Shown: piece after piece, positions 7,744-14,748 of the stretch
Numbering within the stretch: the first letter of the stretch is position 1
Layout: each line of letters opens with the position of its first letter
Source of the DNA: CAYUIS01 sp964444825
GTDB taxonomy: Bacteria > Chloroflexota > Anaerolineae > B4-G1
Assembly (NCBI GenBank): GCA_964444825.1
Contig: CAYUIS010000134.1
Span: 1-15,427, forward strand
DNA: 15,427 nucleotides
Reading direction: 5' to 3'
Program-made: the position numbers and the translations under genes
The notes under the pieces: generated by a model
Told to the model about the DNA's origin: nothing
What the model saw: only the letters and a program-made list of their open reading frames with translations
Database searches by the model: none

Positions 7744-8715
7744 GTGAGGCGTGTGATCTCATCCCTGGAGATCATAATATGGGTGGTCATTGCCCTTGTC
7801 GCTGGTGTATCCACGGTTAATTCGCAGCCCCCGGATGGAAACTGCCAGTATTTCGCCGAGACTGGTTATCATGTCTGCGATGACTTTCTCGAGTTCTTTG
7901 AGACGTGGGGAGAGCTTGAGATATTTGGCTATCCCTTGACCGAAGCATTCGACGACCCTGTGCTCGGTCTGAGAGTTCAGTACTTTCAACGCGCCCGGCT
8001 GGAATGGCGTCCCCATAACCCAGAACGGTATCGGGTGCAACTGGGTTTGCTGGGAGATGAACTCGGTTACGAGTTTCCTTCACTCCCGGAGGATCAAATC
8101 CCCGCCTTCAACACCAGCCTACGTCGTTACTATTCAGAGACTGGTCACATCGTATCCCACGCGTTTCTACGCTATTTTGACGAGCACGGTGGATTGTTCA
8201 TCTTTGGCTATCCACGTTCCGAGTTCATGTACCGGGATGGTTATGTCGTACAGTACTTTCAGCGTGCGCGTATGGAGTGGCACCCCGAGGACCCCTCTGG
8301 CCCGAGGATGCGCCTGACGAACCTGGGGGAGGTCTACGCCGAGCGCATTGGTATCCCTGGGGACTATGAAGCGTTCGATGATTCGTCAGAGCGCGTGGAC
8401 AGGATCACAGAGCTAGAGCTCGACGCCTCGGTGCGCCATATCACCACCGGTCAGGATGGTCAACAGACCGTCTTTGTCTATGTGACTGATCAGCGGCACC
8501 AGCCAGTCCCAGAAGCGGTGGTGGTTGTCACGGTCCACTACGACGAGTCAGGCGAAGAAGCGCATCCATGTGTGCCCACCGATGAGGAGGGCTTTACTGC
8601 ACGCACGTTCAATTTGCTGTCCGTAACACCAGGAGAGAACGTGGTGATTGACGTGGAAGCAAGAATTGGCGATGTGGCAGGTCAGACACGGACCTTTTTC
8701 CTAACGTGGTGGTAG
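7744..8715 (+). CDS. Secreted protein with two YF-ETGH/FGYP repeats and an Ig-like domain
   Basis: This 323-residue protein begins with a hydrophobic export signal (~7-27). Two copies of a ~70-residue unit follow, at ~35-107 and ~128-198. Each has YF/YY.ETG, a helical FL.(F/Y)F stretch, IFGYP, then VQYFQRAR and EW. Repeats of this pattern are familiar from exported Chloroflexota proteins, often next to cell-wall or protease domains, and their function is not established; here they stand without a catalytic partner. Residues ~222-323 look like an Ig-like/invasin-type beta sandwich (VFVYVTDQRHQPVPEAVV, then a Thr/Glu/Gly turn). The GTG start has AGGAG at 7731-7735, 8 nt upstream. C34 and C45 could form a disulfide outside the cell. 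A surface-binding or structural role is likely; the ligand is unknown. Confidence 0.75.
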   Translation: MRRVISSLEIIIWVVIALVAGVSTVNSQPPDGNCQYFAETGYHVCDDFLEFFETWGELEIFGYPLTEAFDDPVLGLRVQYFQRARLEWRPHNPERYRVQLGLLGDELGYEFPSLPEDQIPAFNTSLRRYYSETGHIVSHAFLRYFDEHGGLFIFGYPRSEFMYRDGYVVQYFQRARMEWHPEDPSGPRMRLTNLGEVYAERIGIPGDYEAFDDSSERVDRITELELDASVRHITTGQDGQQTVFVYVTDQRHQPVPEAVVVVTVHYDESGEEAHPCVPTDEEGFTARTFNLLSVTPGENVVIDVEARIGDVAGQTRTFFLTWW

Positions 8716-8793
8716 GATCACCCAACCGCTATCCCCAACTGCCTGACATGATCTGCAAACGGTCTGGCCTCATTCGCTCGGAGAGAGAAACCC

Positions 8794-9306
8794 ATGATCG
8801 AATGTCCAGCTTGTGGCCGCCAGCATCGTCCCGGCACTCTGTTCTGTAGCGAGTGCGGGGTGTACCTGATCACGGGAGGGACTTTACAGACTGATCCTCT
8901 ACCTGAAGAGGAGCTGCCCGAAACAAAGGCCAGTCCGTGGGCTCATGAACCTGGGGAGGCGCCAGGTGTAGCCCCCCCGATTCCACTGCGCCTCAAGGCC
9001 GTTGCGAGCGGTTGCCAGATTCAATTGCCGGCTGCCTCCGAGGTGCACGTTGGGCGTCTCGATGCGGCCCACAGGATCATTCCGGACGTGGACCTCACCG
9101 CTGAAGTAAGGCCGGGAGATGGCGTATCCCGTCGTCACTGCAAGATTCATCAGCGAGGCTCGACATATTTGGTTGAGGACGTTGGGAGTGCAAACGGCAC
9201 CTATCTGAATGGTGAGCGTCTGAGCCCTTATCTGCTTCACGTTATCGAGGATGGAGACAAGCTTAACCTAGGTCGTCTGGAGTTGGAGGTTGTGATTCGA
9301 GACTAG
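8794..9306 (+). CDS. Zinc-ribbon and FHA domain protein
   Basis: This 170-residue protein has an N-terminal zinc ribbon with CPAC and CSEC knuckles (C4, C7, C18, C21), an acidic and Pro-rich linker (~30-65), and an FHA domain (~66-168). FHA domains bind phosphothreonine peptides. The conserved residues are visible: GR (87-88), SRRH (112-115) and NGTYLNG (134-140). It has no membrane segment. ATG 8794 is preceded by GGAGAGAG (8780-8787). It lies 78 bp after the secreted repeat protein, without an obvious promoter or terminator between them. The Ser/Thr kinase encoded at 4155-6110 is its natural candidate partner (inferred). Its last 44 bp overlap the convergent gene on the other strand. Confidence 0.88.
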   Translation: MIECPACGRQHRPGTLFCSECGVYLITGGTLQTDPLPEEELPETKASPWAHEPGEAPGVAPPIPLRLKAVASGCQIQLPAASEVHVGRLDAAHRIIPDVDLTAEVRPGDGVSRRHCKIHQRGSTYLVEDVGSANGTYLNGERLSPYLLHVIEDGDKLNLGRLELEVVIRD

Positions 9307-10114
9307 GCATCTCTTCCAACTTTTCCGGCCCAGGCTCAATCGCCAGCGAGTCGACCTGCATCCACTGTTGTCCAGGTGCGTCCAGCAGGCCCCAGCGAAA
9401 CTGCCCCCACGGTGTCGCCACCATATACTGGTTGTCCAGCCACATCACAAAGCCCAATGGCCCGCAGGGTGAGGGGGCATCGGCCAGCACCGGCTCCCCG
9501 TCCACACTGAAGCGTGCTCGCTGCTTACCCCATTCCAATACGTACGTGTGCCACCTGGTCATATCCTCCCCAACTGTGGCCTCTCGCACGTTGATCGCCC
9601 GCTGGATAGGCGGCCACAGGGTGCGATAGAGAAAGGGGAGGTTCATCAGCAGTACCGCTGGGGGTGCGAGAGGGGCCAGCAGTATGGCAAGGGGGCGCAG
9701 GGCGTCCACGGCGGCGGCCTTCCAGCCGCGGCCCGATGTGTCCATATCCAACTTGATATTCGAGGGTGGCGATCCATAAAAGAACCAGATGGCGCGAGGT
9801 AGTGCGGGCATCCGCGCCCCGGTCATCAGGAAGGGATCGTTCCAGAAGCCAAAACCCGCCGTACCCTTGAGTTGGCCTGAGGGGTGGGAGAAGCGGGCGC
9901 GCACCGTCAGCTTTAGCGGCGGGCGCCAAAGGAAACGACGCCGGGGCAGGCCTTGGTAATCGTCAATCTGGGCATCTGAGTATTTTTGCGAGGAGGTGTC
10001 GGTTATGACGAAACGGAGGGTAGAGCTGGAGGGCTCGAGCGCACCCGTGCCCACGACGTACCGCCGCCAGTGGGGGGCGAGTTCAGCGGCGAAATCCTCG
10101 CGAATGGGCCTCAT
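9263..10114 (-). CDS. Concanavalin-like (GH16-fold) protein lacking the catalytic motif
   Basis: This 283-residue protein shows features of the concanavalin A-like/GH16 jelly-roll fold: strand-like segments around GTAGFGFWND (85-93), WHTYVLEW (188-195) followed by RFSVDGEPV (201-209), and PLGFVMWLDNQYM (219-231). The GH16 catalytic signature ExDxxE is not visible, so glycosidase activity is doubtful and a binding role is more likely. A hydrophobic insert (~139-167, Leu/Ala/Pro-rich) interrupts the fold. No signal peptide is seen, so it would stay in the cytosol or at the membrane. Its ATG overlaps the stop of the upstream TPR gene in an ATGA, which implies translational coupling. Its 3' end overlaps the convergent FHA gene by 44 bp. 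The family assignment rests on pattern, not on a search. Confidence 0.65.
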   Translation of the reverse strand: MRPIREDFAAELAPHWRRYVVGTGALEPSSSTLRFVITDTSSQKYSDAQIDDYQGLPRRRFLWRPPLKLTVRARFSHPSGQLKGTAGFGFWNDPFLMTGARMPALPRAIWFFYGSPPSNIKLDMDTSGRGWKAAAVDALRPLAILLAPLAPPAVLLMNLPFLYRTLWPPIQRAINVREATVGEDMTRWHTYVLEWGKQRARFSVDGEPVLADAPSPCGPLGFVMWLDNQYMVATPWGQFRWGLLDAPGQQWMQVDSLAIEPGPEKLEEMPSLESQPPTPDDLG

Positions 10115-11670
10115 GCGCTTAGACGTGTGCCGACTGCGCTCTCCGTCGCTTCGGTTGCGCGCATCTCGTCCAGCAGGGCCTGCAGTTTGTCCGCCTGGGG
10201 GTCGCCCGGGGCCATACTGCGGATCTCTGCCAGCAAACGGGTGGCCTGGTCATATCGCTTGAGCCTCAGGTATGCAGCGGTCAGTGCTGTGCGGGAACTC
10301 ACGTCGTGGGGCATCCAGCTTATCGCTCGTTGCAGGTGAAGGGCGGCCATCCCCCACATTTTCTGCTTGGCGTAGAAATCTCCCCGGATCAAAAAGTCGG
10401 GACCGCCGGCCAGCCCTCGGTCGGCGCCTAGGACAAGCCGTCGCCTCTCCCACTGAAAGTCCTCCTCAATCTGGAACACCAGCAGAATACGCAACAGAGC
10501 AAAACCCAGACCAATCCCACCAAACATCATATTCCCACCCACGATCAGCGCCCAGAAAGCGGCGGCTAGCTCGAACACTGCGTCGGCCAAGAACAAATAG
10601 TAGACCGGCTTCCAGCGCAAGAACAATGCTGCCAGCACAGCACCCGACAGCAGGAATGGTATAATCGACAGATAGAAGACTATGCGTGGCACGAGGTCGA
10701 GAGCAGCGTCGACGATCACGGGCGACAAGGTAGTGGGAAGCCCCAGATAGGCGTTGAGCAGCGGCAGGGGTTCGGAAATGCCCGTTTGGCCCGGATAGTC
10801 CATCGCCACCCTGACCAAGACGTAACCAAGCACTAGAACAGGAATCGCCGCCAGTTGGAAGGTGCTAAAGATCTGGAACCCGATCAGAATCCACAAGGTG
10901 GTAGAGTGCTTCTCTCGCGCCCGGAACTTGACCCACAGATCGTGACCGCAGGCCTTGCATTTGCGGTCTTCCGGTTCGGTGAGGATAGCGCAGTAGGGAC
11001 ATAGATATTTGTTGTCAAAGTCGGCGTCCTCGGCGAGAGGGGGAGGTGGCTCCGGCTCTGGTTCCGGCGGCGGGATCCGACTGGCATAGTCCTCGCGCAG
11101 CATGGCGGCCGCCGGCGAGGCGGGGATTCTGGTGCGCGCCACTACGGGCGACTCTGGCGCAGGTGCGGGCTGGGCTTGTTGAGCTCGTCTCTTCTCCTCC
11201 AAGCGGGCCAGGCCCCGGCGGGCGGCGTCGTTACTGGGGTCGAGGGACAAGACATTCTCCAGACAACCCTGACGCTCATCCATGTCGTCCACCAGGCCAC
11301 TCAACCACAGCCAGGCTGTGACGTTCTCGGCATCCTGTTCCACGACGCGCATCAAGAGGTCGCGGGCCTGCTCGCGTTGGCCTGCCTTTGCGGCGGCAAT
11401 GCCCTCGTGCAGCCATTGAGCTGTGGACTGCTGTCGCAATCGGTCCAGGCCCTTGCGTGCAGCTTCATTGTCCGGGTCAAGGGAGAGCACGTTCTCCAGG
11501 CAGACCTCCCGATCTTCCCAGCTCTCGACCAGGCCGCTCAGCCATAGCCAAGCCACTGTATTCTCCTCGTCCTGCTCGACAACGCGCATGAGGTGATCCC
11601 GAGCCTGTTCGCGCTGGCCCGCTTTTGCGGCGGCGATACCTTTACGCAGCAAGTCGTTCAGGTCTTCCAT
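10111..11670 (-). CDS. TPR / zinc-ribbon / multi-TM / TPR membrane protein
   Basis: The protein is about 519 residues when started at the ATG at 11670, which has AAGGG 6 nt upstream. A GTG at 11688 would add six residues. Numbering from that GTG: two near-identical TPR-type units at 17-84 and 96-163 (period 79 residues, about three quarters identical), a Pro/Glu-rich linker (~170-222), and a zinc ribbon CPYC/CKAC (C230, C233, C244, C247). A membrane region follows (~263-295, ~335-357, ~362-405), and then a C-terminal helical-repeat region (~428-500) that resembles TPRs again. TPRs mediate protein-protein contact, and both repeat regions probably face the cytosol. It is the first gene of a two-gene operon with the concanavalin-like protein. 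The function is unknown; a scaffold or adaptor role is inferred. Confidence 0.78.
   Translation of the reverse strand: MEDLNDLLRKGIAAAKAGQREQARDHLMRVVEQDEENTVAWLWLSGLVESWEDREVCLENVLSLDPDNEAARKGLDRLRQQSTAQWLHEGIAAAKAGQREQARDLLMRVVEQDAENVTAWLWLSGLVDDMDERQGCLENVLSLDPSNDAARRGLARLEEKRRAQQAQPAPAPESPVVARTRIPASPAAAMLREDYASRIPPPEPEPEPPPPLAEDADFDNKYLCPYCAILTEPEDRKCKACGHDLWVKFRAREKHSTTLWILIGFQIFSTFQLAAIPVLVLGYVLVRVAMDYPGQTGISEPLPLLNAYLGLPTTLSPVIVDAALDLVPRIVFYLSIIPFLLSGAVLAALFLRWKPVYYLFLADAVFELAAAFWALIVGGNMMFGGIGLGFALLRILLVFQIEEDFQWERRRLVLGADRGLAGGPDFLIRGDFYAKQKMWGMAALHLQRAISWMPHDVSSRTALTAAYLRLKRYDQATRLLAEIRSMAPGDPQADKLQALLDEMRATEATESAVGTRLSA
11200..11640 (-). repeat. Tandem duplication of a TPR unit, period 237 bp
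   Basis: Two copies of a 68-codon segment lie at 11437-11640 and 11200-11403 inside the TPR gene, offset by exactly 237 bp. Both begin GIAAAKAGQREQARD and contain VVEQD, AWLWLSGLV and CLENVLSLDP. By eye 53 of 68 residues are identical. This is a tandem internal duplication, relatively recent or held similar by selection or gene conversion. Confidence 0.8.
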
Positions 11671-11764
11671 TCTCTGCCCTTGAACCACGGATGCTTGGGT
11701 CCCATCCCATGCCCCACATGCCTATGTTCCGTGCGCTTGCCCAGCTTGCGCCTGGTTCGCCCAT

Positions 11765-11794
11765 ATTATACCACCTGATGGGTGTGAGGGCTAA
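11765..11794 (-). promoter_or_regulatory. Extended -10 promoter for the TPR operon
   Basis: On the minus strand TATAAT (complement of 11765-11770) is preceded by TGG, an extended -10. The -35 region is weak (TTAGCC at 11789-11794, 18 bp spacing). Transcription would start near 11758, giving a leader of about 90 nt before the ATG at 11670. The same TGGTATAAT string forms the promoter at 7630-7638. Confidence 0.6.
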
Positions 11795-11812
11795 ATCAAC
11801 GGTCACCGTGAT

Positions 11813-11841
11813 TTGTCACTCATCGTTGTTTCTGCTATCAT
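11813..11841 (+). promoter_or_regulatory. Promoter for recD2, predicting a leaderless mRNA
   Basis: TTGTCA (11813-11818) and TATCAT (11836-11841) are spaced by exactly 17 bp; each matches consensus at five of six positions. The predicted start point, 6-7 nt after the -10, falls at 11848-11849, on the ATG of recD2. No Shine-Dalgarno sequence precedes this ATG. Confidence 0.65.
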
Positions 11842-11848
11842 CTGTTCA

Positions 11849-14062
11849 ATGATGGATCAACTCCAGGGCACCGTCGAGCGTGTCACATACTACAGCGAAG
11901 AGACCGGCTACTCTGTCATCCGGCTAAGCATTGCCGGCAGACTGGACCTGGTGACCGTTGTCGGCAATCTGCCTGAGGTCAACCCTGGGGAGAGCCTTCG
12001 CCTGGATGGCACCTGGACGACCCACCAGCAATACGGTCGCCAGTTCAAGGCCGAGCGGTGCGAGCAGGTTCTCCCCGCCACCGTCGAGGGTATCAAAAAG
12101 TACCTGGGATCTGGCTTGGTCAAAGGGGTGGGGCCAGTCACTGCGACCCGGATCGTGCAGCGCTTTGGAGCCGATACCCTCCGCGTGCTTGACGAGGAAC
12201 CGCGTCGGCTACGGGAAGCGCTGGGCGTGGGGCCCAAGCGGGCAGACGCTGTCGCCAGGGCGTGGGAGGAGCAGAAGCAGATCCGCGAGGTGATGATGTT
12301 CCTGCAGGGTCACGGGGTCACCACGGGCCTCGCGGTCAAGATTTACAAGGCCTACGGTGACGATGCTCTAGGCGTTGTGCAGGAGGACCCCTATCGGCTA
12401 GCCCGCGACATCTGGGGGGTGGGTTTCAAGACCGCAGACAAGATCGCCCGTGACCTGGGCCTCCCCTCTGATGCCCCCTCCCGGGTTCAGGCTGGCGTGG
12501 CTTACGTGCTGGGTCAACTGGCGGACGAGGGACACGTATACGCGCCTGAGGATAGACTGGTGGATGAAGCGATCCGCCTGCTCGACGTTCCCCCTGATCT
12601 GGTCAGGGCGGCCATCGAGGATCTGGATGCCGGGGAGATCGTACATCGAGAGACATTGGTCTATCCTGGCGGCGATGTGGGTCAAGGTGAAACGTCGGCA
12701 GCCCCTCAAGTACGGGAAGAGCAGGCGGTCTACCTGGCGCCGTTCTATTATGGCGAAATCGGTGTCACCCGCCGGCTGCGGGAATTGACAAACAGCCCCA
12801 CCAGTCGTCTGCACGCTTTTCGCAGCGCGAACTGGGACACGCTGCTGGCCCAGGTTACACGTGGCTCCGCCGTTGAGCTCTCGTCCCAGCAGCGTCAGGC
12901 GGTGCAGGCTGCGCTCACTCACAAGGTGGTGGTGCTCACCGGTGGCCCCGGGACCGGCAAGACGGTCACCATCCGTACGATTATCGCGGCCCTGGAGGCC
13001 AAGGATTGCCGGTATGCTCTCTGTGCACCCACCGGGCGTGCCGCCAAACGTCTCTCCGAGGCCACGGAGCGGAACGCTCAGACGGTGCACCGGATGCTGA
13101 AATACACACCGCGGGAGGGATTCCGTCACAACGAGGAAAAGCCCCTAGATATCGACTGCCTCGTGGTCGACGAGGCATCGATGCTGGACCTTCTCCTGAC
13201 CAACCATCTGCTCAAGGCAGTGGACCCGGCCACCCACGTACTTTTTGTCGGTGACGTAGATCAACTCCCCTCGGTCGGTGCAGGCGATTTTCTGCGTGAC
13301 GTCATCGCGTCGGACCTGGCTGCTGTCGTACGTTTGAGCACCATCTTTCGCCAGGCTGCCGGCAGCGGGATCGTCATCAACGCTCACCGGGTCAATCAGG
13401 GGCAGATGCCTATTCTGAACCAGTTCGAAGACTTCTTTTTTTTCTCCAAGCAGGACCCTCAGGAGGCCGCCGAATTGCTGGTGGACATTGTGCAGCGCCG
13501 GATTCCACGCAGGTTCGGTCTGCATCCCGTGGATGACGTGCAGGTTCTGGCGCCGATGTACCGGGGCGCGTGCGGGGTCGCCAATCTTAACGCTCGCCTG
13601 CAGGAGGCGCTCAATCCTGCCTCCGAGCACAAACCGGAACGGAGACTGGCTGGGCGGGTATTTCGCCTGGGTGACAAGTTGATGCAGACGACCAACAACT
13701 ATGATCTCGACGTGTTCAATGGCGACATTGGTCGGGTGACGGGTATAGACTCTGTGAAGCAGACGCTGACGGTGGCGATAGATGGCCGTCCGGTGGTCTA
13801 CGACTGGGGCGAGGCCGACGAGTTGGTGCACGCCTTCGCCGTGTCGGTTCACAAGTCACAGGGTGCAGAGTACCCGGCGGTGGTGGTGCCTGTTCAGACT
13901 CAGCATTATCTTATGTTGATGCGTAACCTACTCTACACTGCTATCACACGGGCCAAGCGTCTCGTCGTGTTGGTGGGGACGCGGCGGGCCATCGGAATTG
14001 CCGTGCGCAACGACAAGGTGCGGGAGCGGCACTCGGGGCTGAGCATACGACTGGGAGCGTGA
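11849..14062 (+). CDS. recD2: RecD2-type 5'-3' DNA helicase
   Basis: This is a superfamily 1B helicase of the RecD2/YrrC family, which works without RecBC in DNA repair and replication-fork processing (family knowledge). From the ATG at 11849 the protein is 737 residues, normal for the family. The N-terminus carries an OB-like segment (DQLQGTVERVTYY) and helix-hairpin-helix motifs (GLVKGVGPVTA, ALGVGPKRADA, WGVGFKTADKIA). Motif I is GGPGTGKT (365-372, K371), motif II VVDEAS (D441-E442), and the C-terminal motifs include VSVHKSQGAEYP (~residue 665) and YTAITRAK. All key motifs are intact. The ATG at 11849 (or the adjacent ATG at 11852) is preferred to a TTG at 11813, because the TTG lies inside the -35 box and adds an unconserved tail. 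The gene is divergent from the TPR operon and convergent with rplT. An 8-T run (13436-13443) encodes part of an F-rich stretch. Confidence 0.95.
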   Translation: MMDQLQGTVERVTYYSEETGYSVIRLSIAGRLDLVTVVGNLPEVNPGESLRLDGTWTTHQQYGRQFKAERCEQVLPATVEGIKKYLGSGLVKGVGPVTATRIVQRFGADTLRVLDEEPRRLREALGVGPKRADAVARAWEEQKQIREVMMFLQGHGVTTGLAVKIYKAYGDDALGVVQEDPYRLARDIWGVGFKTADKIARDLGLPSDAPSRVQAGVAYVLGQLADEGHVYAPEDRLVDEAIRLLDVPPDLVRAAIEDLDAGEIVHRETLVYPGGDVGQGETSAAPQVREEQAVYLAPFYYGEIGVTRRLRELTNSPTSRLHAFRSANWDTLLAQVTRGSAVELSSQQRQAVQAALTHKVVVLTGGPGTGKTVTIRTIIAALEAKDCRYALCAPTGRAAKRLSEATERNAQTVHRMLKYTPREGFRHNEEKPLDIDCLVVDEASMLDLLLTNHLLKAVDPATHVLFVGDVDQLPSVGAGDFLRDVIASDLAAVVRLSTIFRQAAGSGIVINAHRVNQGQMPILNQFEDFFFFSKQDPQEAAELLVDIVQRRIPRRFGLHPVDDVQVLAPMYRGACGVANLNARLQEALNPASEHKPERRLAGRVFRLGDKLMQTTNNYDLDVFNGDIGRVTGIDSVKQTLTVAIDGRPVVYDWGEADELVHAFAVSVHKSQGAEYPAVVVPVQTQHYLMLMRNLLYTAITRAKRLVVLVGTRRAIGIAVRNDKVRERHSGLSIRLGA

Positions 14063-14102
14063 TGACTCTGGACCGTGTGGGATACAGGCGTGGGGACATC
14101 AA

Positions 14103-14128
14103 GAGCGGGGACCAATTGGTCCCCGCTC
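14103..14128. terminator. Perfect 26-nt palindrome, probable bidirectional terminator
   Basis: GAGCGGGGACC (14103-14113) and its exact complement (14118-14128) flank AATT, which is itself palindromic. It lies in the 93-bp gap between the convergent ends of recD2 and rplT. T-tracts are short on both sides (GTTGATT on +, TTGAT on -), so termination may be only partly of the classical intrinsic type. A palindromic protein-binding site is the alternative. Confidence 0.75.
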
Positions 14129-14155
14129 GTTGATTACGTTGCTGGTATCCCCGGT

Positions 14156-14506
14156 CTACAGCGTGTCCTTTGCTACCTCGGCCAACTCTGCAAATGCGGT
14201 TGCATCTCGCACGGCGATATCGGCTAGGACTTTGCGGTCCAGCGCTACCCCGGCCAGCTTGATGCCGTGGATGAAGCGGTTGTAGGAAAGTCCATTCTGC
14301 CGTGCCGCTGCATTGATGCGCGTAATCCACAACCGTCGTAGATCTCGCCGTCGATTCCGCCGGTCACGATATGTGTACCACTGGGCCTTCATCCATGCTT
14401 CGTTAGCCCGACGGAATAGCTTGTGGCGCGTGGCGTAGTAGCCCTTGGTCTGGCGCAGGATCTTTTTGTGGCGATAGCGCGTCCTGGTTCCCCCTTTGAC
14501 TCTCAC
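14156..14506 (-). CDS. rplT: 50S ribosomal protein L20
   Basis: L20 is an early-assembly protein that binds 23S rRNA. The 116-residue length is normal. The N-terminus RVKGGTRTRYRHKKIL and the segments KGYYATRHKLFRRA, WITRINAAARQNGLSYNRFI and LNRK-like ALDRKVLADIA are characteristic. The GTG start lies 4 nt after the rpmI stop, with AAGGGGAA overlapping the rpmI end as ribosome site. It is the last gene of infC-rpmI-rplT. In other bacteria L20 represses this operon by binding its mRNA; no such site was recognised here. Confidence 0.96.
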   Translation of the reverse strand: MRVKGGTRTRYRHKKILRQTKGYYATRHKLFRRANEAWMKAQWYTYRDRRNRRRDLRRLWITRINAAARQNGLSYNRFIHGIKLAGVALDRKVLADIAVRDATAFAELAEVAKDTL

Positions 14507-14510
14507 GACA

Positions 14511-14732
14511 CTAGTTCCCCTTTTTCTTTAGATATGGCGCTAGACCGCTGACGCGACGTTCGGTCCCCTTCGAATCTACCGCGATCGTTTCATCGAAAAG
14601 GCGCTTTGCCCGTTTGCTCGCTTTGCGGCGCAGGTGGGATTTACCCTGCTTGGTGCGCATCAACTTTCCTTTGCCGCCTTTGGTACGGTGGAACCGCTTT
14701 GACGTAGACTTGTGTGTCTTGATTTTTGGCAT
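14511..14732 (-). CDS. rpmI: 50S ribosomal protein L35
   Basis: This 73-residue, very basic protein begins MPKIKTHKSTSKRFHRTKGG, the standard L35 N-terminus, and ends with GLAPYLKKKG, matching the usual RLLPY-type end. It is a little longer than the common 64-66 residues because of a short insert (about IAVDSKGTERR) before the C-terminus. GGGGGT (14738-14743) upstream of the ATG is the ribosome site. It lies 16 bp after infC. Confidence 0.95.
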   Translation of the reverse strand: MPKIKTHKSTSKRFHRTKGGKGKLMRTKQGKSHLRRKASKRAKRLFDETIAVDSKGTERRVSGLAPYLKKKGN

Positions 14733-14748
14733 TCTTTACCCCCAACAG

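Noticed and set aside
11813..11848. TTG start for recD2 adding 12 residues
   Set aside because: The TTG lies within the -35 box, the added residues (MSLIVVSAIICS) are not typical of the family, and no ribosome site precedes it.
12398..13129. 243-codon open frame antisense to recD2
   Set aside because: It covers the motif I region of an intact helicase gene and its translation shows no domain or ribosome site.
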